From the NCBI GenBank assembly GCA_025455445.1, contig JALOMN010000023.1, positions 1 to 11,498 of the forward strand: DNA of 11,498 bases. The letters run 5' to 3'. Source of the DNA: Cyclobacteriaceae bacterium. Lineage in GTDB: Bacteria; Bacteroidota; Bacteroidia; Cytophagales; Cyclobacteriaceae. The notes below the pieces were generated by a model that was not told the DNA's origin, did no database searches, and saw only the letters and a list, made by a program, of their open reading frames with translations. Of this stretch, positions 1 through 5,748 are shown piece by piece. Position numbers and translations under genes: made by a program. Within the stretch, counting starts at the first letter, position 1, and the number at the start of each line of letters is the position of its first letter.

Positions 1-184
1 AATACCTTCCATACTTACTCCATGGCACAAAAGCACCTTCAACAGATGATTGTTTATTGGGATTTACGCGTACACTCACAGGAGGCGGAATATTCAGATT
101 TTCCAGAAACGAATTGAAATCAGCGCCAAGCATGGCAGCCATGCGTTCCTCAAATTCTTTTGGCAATCTTGTGGCGTTTTTCAT
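1..184 (-). CDS. RsmF/NOL1-NOP2-Sun family RNA m5C methyltransferase, N-terminal part
   Basis: Only the first 61 codons lie in the window; the gene continues past the left edge. The reading frame starts at ATG 184-182 and is open to the edge. Residues 7-20 (LPKEFEERMAAMLG), the PPPVSVRVNPNK segment at 33-44 and VPWSKYGRY at 53-61 match the N-terminal region of the bacterial RsmF-like 16S rRNA cytosine-C5 methyltransferases, where a 'LP..F..RM...LG' start is followed by 'P.S.R.NP.K' and 'VPW...G.YL'. The family methylates rRNA cytosine with S-adenosylmethionine in the cytoplasm; the SAM-binding and catalytic cysteine motifs would lie outside the window, so activity cannot be judged. It is transcribed divergently from the fumarylacetoacetase gene with only 35 bases between the two ATG codons. 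The family call rests on the N-terminus alone, and another member of the Sun family is possible. Confidence 0.72.
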   Translation of the reverse strand, partial: MKNATRLPKEFEERMAAMLGADFNSFLENLNIPPPVSVRVNPNKQSSVEGAFVPWSKYGRY

Positions 185-219
185 TTCAGCGAGTAAAATA
201 AGCCTTATTTTTGAGTAGT

Positions 220-459
220 ATGATAGAAGCAAATAATCCTGCATTAAAAAGTTGGGTGGAAGTACCCGCCAATTCAGATTTTCCAATTCAGAATTTACCT
301 TTTGGCGTTTTTAAAACAGACTATCTTTCTTCAGTTGCTGGTGTGGCAATTGGAGATTATGTGTTGGATTTAGTCTATCTCCATGAAAATGGTTTCCTCG
401 ATGGATTAGGTTTGCCTGTGGGTATTTTTTCTTGCACTTGGCAGGAGGAAGGGCCGTGA
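220..459 (+). pseudogene. fahA: Fumarylacetoacetase, N-terminal fragment upstream of a frameshift
   Basis: This is the first part of a fumarylacetoacetase gene, covering the N-terminal SH3-like domain. ATG 220 is the preferred start; an in-frame TTG at 211 would add only three residues. Residues 18-31 (NSDFPIQNLPFGVF) and 41-51 (GVAIGDYVLDL) match the conserved start of the family (human FAH has DFPIHNLPYGVF and GVAIGDQILDL). The frame is true to the family up to GIF at residues 68-70, then reads nine unrelated residues and stops at 457-459. The continuation lies in another frame: just after, FLALGR followed by EVRQR resumes the family pattern (human FMGLG then EARVF). Human FAH has seven residues between the corresponding blocks that are absent here, so this looks like a deletion of about 23 bases rather than a point indel. 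It may be a real mutation or an assembly error. Confidence 0.82.
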
Positions 460-460
460 A

Positions 461-1468
461 GTGCGGCAGCGCATTTCTGAACTATTAAGACATGATAATG
501 ATGAGTTAAAATCAAACCTGGTTGCGCGTGAGTTGGCCTTGTTTCATATGAAAGAAGTGGAAATGCAGATGCCGGTGCGCGTTGGCAATTACACTGATTT
601 CTATAGCAGTCAGGAGCATGCCACGAATGTAGGCGCAATGTTCCGCGATCCTAAGAACGCATTACTTCCCAATTGGAAGCATTTGCCCATTGGATATCAT
701 GGGCGCGCGTCTTCGATTGTTGTTTCAGGAACACCCATTAATCGGCCTAAAGGACAACTCAAACCAGTCGATTCTGATACTCCGGTTTTTGGTGCTACAA
801 AAAAATTGGATTTTGAATTGGAAGTTGCTTTCATCACGTGCACTGAAACCTCACTTGGAAGTTCTATTACAGTGAAGGAAGCCGAAGAGCATATTTTTGG
901 ATTAGTATTATTTAACGATTGGTCAGCACGTGATATTCAACAATGGGAGTACGTTCCGTTAGGTCCATTTTTAGGAAAGAATTTTGGCTCAACAATTTCA
1001 CCCTGGATAGTTACTTTAGATGCACTGGAGCCCTTTCGGGTGAAGAGCCCTGAACAGAATCCCAAAGTTCTTCCTTACCTGGCTACTGAGGGCAATAATA
1101 ATTTTGACATTAATCTTGAAGTATTCTTAAAACCGGAAAATTCAGAAGCAGCGTTAATATCCAGAACCAATTTTAAATATATGTACTGGAGTATGAACCA
1201 ACAATTGGCACATCATACAGTCAATGGTTGCAATGTGCAGGTTGGAGATTTGTATGCTTCAGGCACAATCAGTGGTCCTTCACCCGATTCTTATGGTTCA
1301 TTACTGGAGCTTACGTGGAATGGTCAACGTCCTTTGTCTTTGACAGATGGCATCCAACGCCAGTTTCTGGATGATGGTGACACATTGATTCTTAAAGGTT
1401 ATGCACAGCGCGATGGTTTGCGAATTGGCTTTGGTGAATGCGCAGGTAAAGTGCTTCCCGCTAAATAA
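461..1468 (+). CDS. fahA: Fumarylacetoacetase, catalytic C-terminal fragment downstream of the frameshift
   Basis: This part holds the whole catalytic domain of fumarylacetoacetase, which hydrolyses fumarylacetoacetate to fumarate and acetoacetate in the last step of tyrosine degradation. Numbering from GTG 461, the residues equivalent to the mammalian metal and active site are all present: D46 in YTDFY, the base H53 in EHATNVG, E119 and E121 in FELE, D153 in NDWSARD, K173 in FLGK, T269 in SGTISGP and E283 in LLEL. The offset to mammalian numbering stays at 80-81, so the domain is intact. The same frame is open from about base 410 but has no ATG there. GTG 461 (Val in EVRQR) is the only ordinary start codon, and in the full protein it would be an internal valine. 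If expressed alone the product would lack the N-terminal domain. The flavoprotein gene follows after 7 bases, suggesting one transcript. Identity is certain; functional status is not. Confidence 0.88.
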   Translation: MRQRISELLRHDNDELKSNLVARELALFHMKEVEMQMPVRVGNYTDFYSSQEHATNVGAMFRDPKNALLPNWKHLPIGYHGRASSIVVSGTPINRPKGQLKPVDSDTPVFGATKKLDFELEVAFITCTETSLGSSITVKEAEEHIFGLVLFNDWSARDIQQWEYVPLGPFLGKNFGSTISPWIVTLDALEPFRVKSPEQNPKVLPYLATEGNNNFDINLEVFLKPENSEAALISRTNFKYMYWSMNQQLAHHTVNGCNVQVGDLYASGTISGPSPDSYGSLLELTWNGQRPLSLTDGIQRQFLDDGDTLILKGYAQRDGLRIGFGECAGKVLPAK

Positions 1469-1475
1469 TGTTTTT

Positions 1476-2348
1476 ATGATTACAATCGATCCTAAAAGTA
1501 TTCCTGTTCCCAAATTACAAGGCTATCTGCAGGGCACAGTATCTCCCAGACCAATTGCCTTTGTTAGTTCAACAGATGGCCAAGGAAATATCAATTTAAG
1601 TCCGTTTAGTTTCTTCAACATGTTTAGTATGAATCCACCCATACTGGTGTTTTCACCTTCGCGAAGAGTGAGGGACAATAGCACTAAACATACTTTACAA
1701 AACGTGCTGGAAGTGCCCGAGGTGGTGATTAATATAATTTCCTATGATATGGTAGAACAGGCCTCACTTTCCAGTTGTGATTTTCCGAAAGGAACTAATG
1801 AATTTGAAAAGGCAGGTTTTACTGAGGTACCCTCACTGCGGGTAAAGCCTCCGCGTGTGGGCGAATCGAAAGTGGCATTTGAATGCAAAGTCAACCAGGT
1901 AATTCCTTTAGGCAGTGAAGGCGGAGCTGGGAATCTGGTGATATGTGAGGTGTTGCTTTTTCATGTAAGTGAAGAAATTATCGATGCGGATGGAAGAGTA
2001 AATCCACATAGGTTAGATGCTGTGGCACGAATGGGTTCAGATTATTATTGCAGGGCCAGCGGGAATAGTGTATTTGTGGTGCCTAAGCCCAATGAGAAAA
2101 TTGGTATTGGCTTCGATAATATTCCTTTACATGTGCGCAATAGCAAAGTGCTAACCGGGAATGATCTGGGTAGGCTTGGAAATGCTGAAAAGCTGCCTGA
2201 TGAAGAAAGTGTTTCTCTTTTTAAATCATCCGCTGCATGGATTGCGATCGAGAATAAGGGTGAGGAAGCGAGGCATTTGCTTGCCCAACAGTTTTTGCAG
2301 CAAGGTAACATTGAGGATGCGTGGAAAGTACTTTTGCTAAAATCGTAA
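1476..2348 (+). CDS. Flavin reductase-like, FMN-binding split-barrel flavoprotein
   Basis: The product is 290 residues and cytoplasmic, with no signal peptide. Residues 10-60 carry the family signature: a conserved GTVSPRPIAFVSS stretch (20-32), then D-G-x-G-N-I-N-L-S-P-F-S-F-F (34-47) and NPPILVFSP (53-61), as in DIM6/NTAB-type flavin reductase domains that bind FMN. The barrel continues to about residue 205 (GAGNLVICEVLLF at 150-162); the rest, to 290, is a helical C-terminal extension of unknown role. ATG 1476 is chosen because it begins the conserved MITIDPK segment 7 bases after the upstream stop; longer frames would run into fumarylacetoacetase. The gene probably shares a transcript with fumarylacetoacetase, so a role in aromatic amino-acid breakdown is inferred. 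It could be the reductase half of a two-component oxygenase or a flavoprotein acting alone; its substrate cannot be read from sequence. Confidence 0.85.
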   Translation: MITIDPKSIPVPKLQGYLQGTVSPRPIAFVSSTDGQGNINLSPFSFFNMFSMNPPILVFSPSRRVRDNSTKHTLQNVLEVPEVVINIISYDMVEQASLSSCDFPKGTNEFEKAGFTEVPSLRVKPPRVGESKVAFECKVNQVIPLGSEGGAGNLVICEVLLFHVSEEIIDADGRVNPHRLDAVARMGSDYYCRASGNSVFVVPKPNEKIGIGFDNIPLHVRNSKVLTGNDLGRLGNAEKLPDEESVSLFKSSAAWIAIENKGEEARHLLAQQFLQQGNIEDAWKVLLLKS

Positions 2349-2352
2349 AATG

Positions 2353-2376
2353 AAAAAGGCCAGAATTTCTTCCGGC
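2353..2376 (-). terminator. Hairpin terminator between convergent flavoprotein gene and pdhB
   Basis: Bases 2359-2376 form a 7-bp stem with one A/C mismatch and a 4-base loop. Read on the minus strand the stem is followed by TTTTT (2357-2353), 25 bases beyond the pdhB stop, which fits an intrinsic terminator for pdhB. On the plus strand the hairpin is followed by the looser T-rich stretch around 2378-2391, so it may act in both directions. The stem is short, so confidence is moderate. Confidence 0.5.
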
Positions 2377-2400
2377 ATTTACATATTTTTTATAGATGTA

Positions 2401-3381
2401 TTAATCCCTGTAAAGCACTGCTTTTGCAGCCTTTACCGTGCGAGATACACTGGGTAGAATTGCGTCTATTAAAGTGGGTGCATAAGGAAGTGGCACATCT
2501 AAACTGTTGATGCGGTGAATAGGCGCATCAAGATAATCGAATGCGTGTTTCTGAATATGATAGGTAATTTCAGATGCAATGGAAGATAAAGGCCAGGCTT
2601 CTTCTACAATCACCAGTCTGTTAGTTTTCTTGATAGATGCTACTACGGTAGCGTAATCGATTGGTCTTACCGAACGAAGATCGATAACCTCTGCAGAGAT
2701 ACCCTCTTTTTCTAATTCTGCAGCTGCTGTCAACGCTACTTTCATGATTTTACCAAATGAAACGATAGTAACATCGGTTCCGCTTCGCTTTACATCGGCA
2801 ACACCAATTGGAATCAGGTATTCTTCGGCAGGCACTTCACCTTTATCACCGTACATTAATTCAGACTCCATAAAAATAACAGGGTCGTTATCGCGTATTG
2901 AAGTCTTTAATAACCCCTTCGCATCGTAAGGCGTATAGGGAACTACAACCTTTAGTCCGGGTGTGTTAGCAAACCAGTTTTCGAAATTTTGTGAGTGCTG
3001 TGCTCCTAATTGTCCTGCATTTCCGGTAGGGCCCCTAAATACCATCGGTATATTGAACTGTCCGCCCGACATGGAATACATTTTTGCCGCGGAATTAATC
3101 ACCTGATCAATAGCTACCAATGAAAAATTAAAGGTCATGAATTCTACAATCGGACGCAGGCCATTCATGGCAGCGCCTACGGCAATACCGGCAAAACCCA
3201 GTTCAGCAATAGGGGTATCAATTACCCTGTCCGGACCAAATTCGTCCAGCATGCCCTGACTTACTTTATATGCACCATTATACTCTGCTACTTCTTCGCC
3301 AAGCAAAAAAACGCTTGGGTCTCTTCTCATTTCTTCACTCATAGCTTCGCGCAGTGCTTCGCGGAATTGAATTTCTCTCAT
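2401..3381 (-). CDS. pdhB: Pyruvate dehydrogenase E1 component, beta subunit
   Basis: The product is 326 residues, the usual length for a bacterial E1 beta chain. With the alpha subunit it forms the thiamine-diphosphate-dependent E1 enzyme that decarboxylates pyruvate and acetylates the E2 lipoyl domain. Conserved features are GEEVAEYNGAYKVSQGM (28-44), DTPIAELGFAG (55-65) with E60 as the Glu that activates the thiamine aminopyrimidine, a G-rich RGPTG and AQHSQ segment (116-131, H129), and a C-terminal transketolase domain with SFGKIM and DLRSVRPID. The ATG at 3381 fits the family N-terminus (MREIQFREAL). No alpha subunit, E2 or E3 gene is adjacent; the gene stands alone between two terminators. 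A branched-chain 2-oxoacid E1 beta is the nearest alternative, but the close match to PdhB motifs favours pyruvate. Confidence 0.93.
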   Translation of the reverse strand: MREIQFREALREAMSEEMRRDPSVFLLGEEVAEYNGAYKVSQGMLDEFGPDRVIDTPIAELGFAGIAVGAAMNGLRPIVEFMTFNFSLVAIDQVINSAAKMYSMSGGQFNIPMVFRGPTGNAGQLGAQHSQNFENWFANTPGLKVVVPYTPYDAKGLLKTSIRDNDPVIFMESELMYGDKGEVPAEEYLIPIGVADVKRSGTDVTIVSFGKIMKVALTAAAELEKEGISAEVIDLRSVRPIDYATVVASIKKTNRLVIVEEAWPLSSIASEITYHIQKHAFDYLDAPIHRINSLDVPLPYAPTLIDAILPSVSRTVKAAKAVLYRD

Positions 3382-3417
3382 AGCTGCCGTTTGTTTGGAA
3401 AGCCCGTAAAAATAGGT

Positions 3418-3444
3418 ATCCTGAGTTATAGGATAAAATCCTGA
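3418..3444 (-). promoter_or_regulatory. Candidate operator upstream of pdhB: paired ATCCTGA repeats
   Basis: Two exact ATCCTGA copies (3418-3424 and 3438-3444) start 20 bases apart, about two helical turns. The second also forms a perfect inverted repeat, AGGAT-AAA-ATCCT (3430-3442). The element lies 37-63 bases upstream of the pdhB ATG, inside the likely promoter region. No -7 or -33 element is clear here; the nearest is TATTTTTA on the minus strand, one mismatch from TAnnTTTG. The arrangement resembles a dimer-binding site, but this is inference from pattern alone. Confidence 0.33.
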
Positions 3445-3474
3445 CCCGTTTTTTTAAGGAATTAAAAACTCAAC

Positions 3475-3510
3475 AAAAAAAAGACCCCACCATAAGGCGG
3501 GGTCTTTTTA
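3475..3510 (-). terminator. Strong intrinsic terminator of the OmpA/TPR lipoprotein gene
   Basis: Bases 3483-3504 fold as GACCCC-A-CC, loop ATAA, GG-C-GGGGTC: eight GC-rich pairs with one mismatch. A-tract 3475-3482 and T-tract 3505-3509 flank the stem and can extend it. On the minus strand the stem is followed by eight T, 18 bases after the lipoprotein stop codon. The symmetry means it could also stop plus-strand transcription. This is the clearest terminator in the window. Confidence 0.88.
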
Positions 3511-3528
3511 AAATAATGTGATTCCAGA

Positions 3529-5301
3529 TTACTTCAATGCGTTTCTGAAAGTTTCAGTAGCTGAAAACTTAGCGAACTCAAGGTCAGTAAGTGCTTTTTC
3601 TTTCAATGAAGAGTCGATTTTTACTGCACTTGTTAAGTTGCTAACAACCGCATCACCATTTCCGCTGCGGGCAGCCGCTACGGCAGCACCATAATATGCG
3701 ATAGCGAAATTGCTGTTCTTGCGAGTTGCTTCAGCAAAAGAAGAAGCTGAATTGCTGTTGTCTTTGTTTAAAAGCTGAGCTAAACCTTTATTGAAGAGGT
3801 TCACATCAGTATCAGTTGCAGAAGAAGTTGAACTTACGGCAGCACTGTAATTGGCCATATAGATTTCAGATGCTCCTTTAACACCGTTTACACCACGTGT
3901 TACTTCGTTATTTGCTCCACGCAAAGCTTTTGTAGCATGGCTATAAGCCTTGTATGGGTTACCCTGATACAATGCAATTGAAGCAAGGTTCGCATGCACC
4001 TCTGGAGTTTCACGTAACTTGGCAGCAATTTCAAGCTGGGCAGCAGCCTTCTTGGTTAAGTCAGCAGCCTGCGAAGGATTATTAATTGCCATTTGCAGGT
4101 AAGCAGCTCCTAAGTTATTATGAGCATTCCAGTTGCTGCCATATTTGGTTGCAGCCTCGTAGATAGCTGCTTTCTCTTCTACTGATGGTGTTAAAGTAGC
4201 AGCATACATTAATTCTTCGAAGCTAAGTGCATCCTGTCCGGCTTCGCCCTTGGTGATTTTCTTAGCTAATACTGAAATCTCGTCATCTGTTTTCTTGATC
4301 TTGATAGTCAGGATTTCGGTTTTTGCTGTACGCAAACCTGGATATACATCTTTGAACACCTTGTTATAAGTCTTCAGTTTCTTCATCTGTTTTTCCTGGT
4401 CTTCGAAAGTTCCACCAGCATTGATGATATTCATGTATTCTGACTTCTGATCCGCAGTGATGCCTTCATAAGCTGCTAATGCATTTTTAAACTCAGTCCA
4501 ATCATCGTTGATAGGCTTCAGGATAAATTTAATCTCATCAGCTTTTTGCTGATAATCGTACTTCTTCATTTCCGCACGATAGAATTTTTCAATTGCAGCT
4601 GCGCGCTCCTCAGATAGTTTCTTGTTAATACGCTCAGCACCTTCAGGTGAGTGTGTACCAGTGATTGTAACGGTACGCGTTACGTTTTTAGCTGCGATAT
4701 ACGCATCTAACTGCTTGCCTTTATCTGCTTTAATTTCAGAATTTCGCAATACTGATTTTCCTCTTTCGAAAATGAAATCAGGTATAATCACAGGGATAAG
4801 TTCTTCCTGATTATTATAGCCATGTTCTGCAAATGCAGCGAAATATGAATTTTGAACCAGTTTAGAAGTGGTAATGATACCTGTTGCTACAGGCATGCGT
4901 GGAGTAGTTTTGGATTTGGTTCCTTTAGCGGCTACACCTTCAATTTCTACTGTACCTACACGATATGCATCCTTATAGGCAAACATTTGAGATTTAGATA
5001 CTTTAGGTTCTTCTGTAGCACTGTTAGGATAATCCTCTGCTTTTAAAGAAACAGGCTCAAGAGCAAGCTCATTTTCACCATATTTATAGAAAGTGTTTAT
5101 GGTGTAAACAGTTCCTTTTTTCAACATTTTAACCGGAAGGTTGCCAGACATGTCGAAATTCACGGTGTCTTTGTGAACTTCTAATGGGTTAGGACTTACC
5201 GCCATTTTTTGGTCTTTGGCTGCTTTAATCATCTGAGGCAGTGTGCAACTCGAATATGTAAGTGCTCCTACTATCAGAAATACGTAAAATAATTTTCTCA
5301 T
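3529..5301 (-). CDS. Outer-membrane lipoprotein with OmpA-like domain and C-terminal TPR-like repeats
   Basis: The start is set at ATG 5301 because the protein then opens with a lipoprotein signal: MRK, a hydrophobic core and TYSSC, with Cys19 as the lipidated residue; upstream frame extension would add 12 unlikely residues. The mature protein (590 codons in all) has a beta-rich N-terminal region (about 35-165), an OmpA/MotB-like domain from about 170 (IIPDFIFERGKSVLR, then TVTITGTHSPEG and the peptidoglycan-site pattern N-K-K-L-S-E-E-R-A at 226-234), and a long insertion in that domain (DDWTEF to TAKTEILTI, 266-333) also known in Bacteroidota OmpA-like proteins. From about 375 to 575 come TPR-like helical pairs (NAHNNLGAAYLQMA, EVHANLASIALYQGNPYKAY, FAIAYYGAAVAAARSGNGD). 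It probably tethers the outer membrane to peptidoglycan and offers a protein-binding platform. A consensus promoter and a strong terminator suggest a well-expressed single-gene transcript. The exact partner is unknown. Confidence 0.87.
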   Translation of the reverse strand: MRKLFYVFLIVGALTYSSCTLPQMIKAAKDQKMAVSPNPLEVHKDTVNFDMSGNLPVKMLKKGTVYTINTFYKYGENELALEPVSLKAEDYPNSATEEPKVSKSQMFAYKDAYRVGTVEIEGVAAKGTKSKTTPRMPVATGIITTSKLVQNSYFAAFAEHGYNNQEELIPVIIPDFIFERGKSVLRNSEIKADKGKQLDAYIAAKNVTRTVTITGTHSPEGAERINKKLSEERAAAIEKFYRAEMKKYDYQQKADEIKFILKPINDDWTEFKNALAAYEGITADQKSEYMNIINAGGTFEDQEKQMKKLKTYNKVFKDVYPGLRTAKTEILTIKIKKTDDEISVLAKKITKGEAGQDALSFEELMYAATLTPSVEEKAAIYEAATKYGSNWNAHNNLGAAYLQMAINNPSQAADLTKKAAAQLEIAAKLRETPEVHANLASIALYQGNPYKAYSHATKALRGANNEVTRGVNGVKGASEIYMANYSAAVSSTSSATDTDVNLFNKGLAQLLNKDNSNSASSFAEATRKNSNFAIAYYGAAVAAARSGNGDAVVSNLTSAVKIDSSLKEKALTDLEFAKFSATETFRNALK

Positions 5302-5334
5302 GATATTGATTTTATGGTTTTCAGAAACGCGGTG

Positions 5335-5365
5335 CAAAGTTACCCTTAACCGAGTTTTTTTGCAA
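5335..5365 (-). promoter_or_regulatory. Bacteroidota-type promoter of the OmpA/TPR lipoprotein gene
   Basis: On the minus strand a TTG (5365-5363) is followed after 20 bases by TAACTTTG (5342-5335), an exact match to the Bacteroidota -33/-7 pattern TTG-N(about 20)-TAnnTTTG. Transcription would start near 5328, giving a leader of about 27 bases before ATG 5301. Of the promoter candidates in the window only this one has both elements. Confidence 0.7.
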
Positions 5366-5419
5366 TTATAAGCATAAAAATAACTTTTTTGGTGGCTGAA
5401 GAGAGCGCTAAACTGTTTA

Positions 5420-5427
5420 TATATTTG
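5420..5427 (+). promoter_or_regulatory. Candidate -7 element for the PspC-domain gene
   Basis: TATATTTG matches TAnnTTTG exactly. No TTG sits at the right distance upstream (the nearest TTTG, at 5388-5391, is 28 bases away), so the assignment is tentative. The implied leader would be about 85-90 bases long and would contain the hairpin at 5441-5456. Confidence 0.35.
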
Positions 5428-5440
5428 TGCCTGAGATTTA

Positions 5441-5456
5441 AGTCGATAAAACGACT
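5441..5456 (+). other. Small hairpin in the leader of the PspC-domain gene
   Basis: AGTCG (5441-5445) and CGACT (5452-5456) form a perfect 5-bp stem around the loop ATAAAA, 65 bases before the pspC-like ATG. No T-tract follows, so it is not an obvious terminator. A second weak inverted pair, GTGG (5470-5473) with CCAC (5484-5487), follows. Either could act in the leader RNA or be chance in AT-rich DNA. Confidence 0.3.
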
Positions 5457-5520
5457 ATAATAGAGTTAAGTGGTAATTTTAGGCCACCTTTTACAATTAA
5501 TTTTACGGTCTTTAAGTAAG

Positions 5521-5748
5521 ATGAAAAATCTAATAAAGAGAATTCAGAATTTTTTTGAGAAATATGCCTTTGGTGTATGTGCTGCATTGGGCGATAAGAT
5601 GGGAATAGCCACCTCCTCAATACGCTTGTTCTTTATTTATGCCTCTTTTTTAACCTTCGGTTCCCCAATTATAATTTACTTATCACTGGCCTTTATTATG
5701 AATATGCGCAGCCATTTGCGCAAAAGGAGTACTATCTGGGATTATTAA
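5521..5748 (+). CDS. Small PspC-domain inner-membrane protein
   Basis: The product is 75 residues. Residues 17-62 match the PspC domain: FGVCAALGDKMGIATSSIRL, then one membrane-spanning segment (about 33-61, LFFIYASFLTFGSPIIIYLSLAFIM), followed by a basic tail with RSHLRKR. PspC in enterobacteria is a membrane partner of the phage-shock response; short Bacteroidota members of the domain are of unsettled function, so a stress role is only inferred. ATG 5521 is chosen because the domain begins soon after and no earlier ATG fits. The last 17 bases overlap the 3' end of the glycosyltransferase gene on the other strand. It is divergent from the OmpA/TPR lipoprotein gene. Confidence 0.82.
   Translation: MKNLIKRIQNFFEKYAFGVCAALGDKMGIATSSIRLFFIYASFLTFGSPIIIYLSLAFIMNMRSHLRKRSTIWDY

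Noticed and set aside
206..213. TATTTTTG as a promoter element for fumarylacetoacetase
   Set aside because: It matches TAnnTTTG but would place the transcript start at the ATG itself, and no TTG lies at the expected distance. In DNA this AT-rich a single match is weak.
1401..1475. A longer start for the flavin-reductase-like protein
   Set aside because: It would lie inside the conserved end of fumarylacetoacetase and add 25 residues with no family match. ATG 1476 fits the N-terminus of the family.
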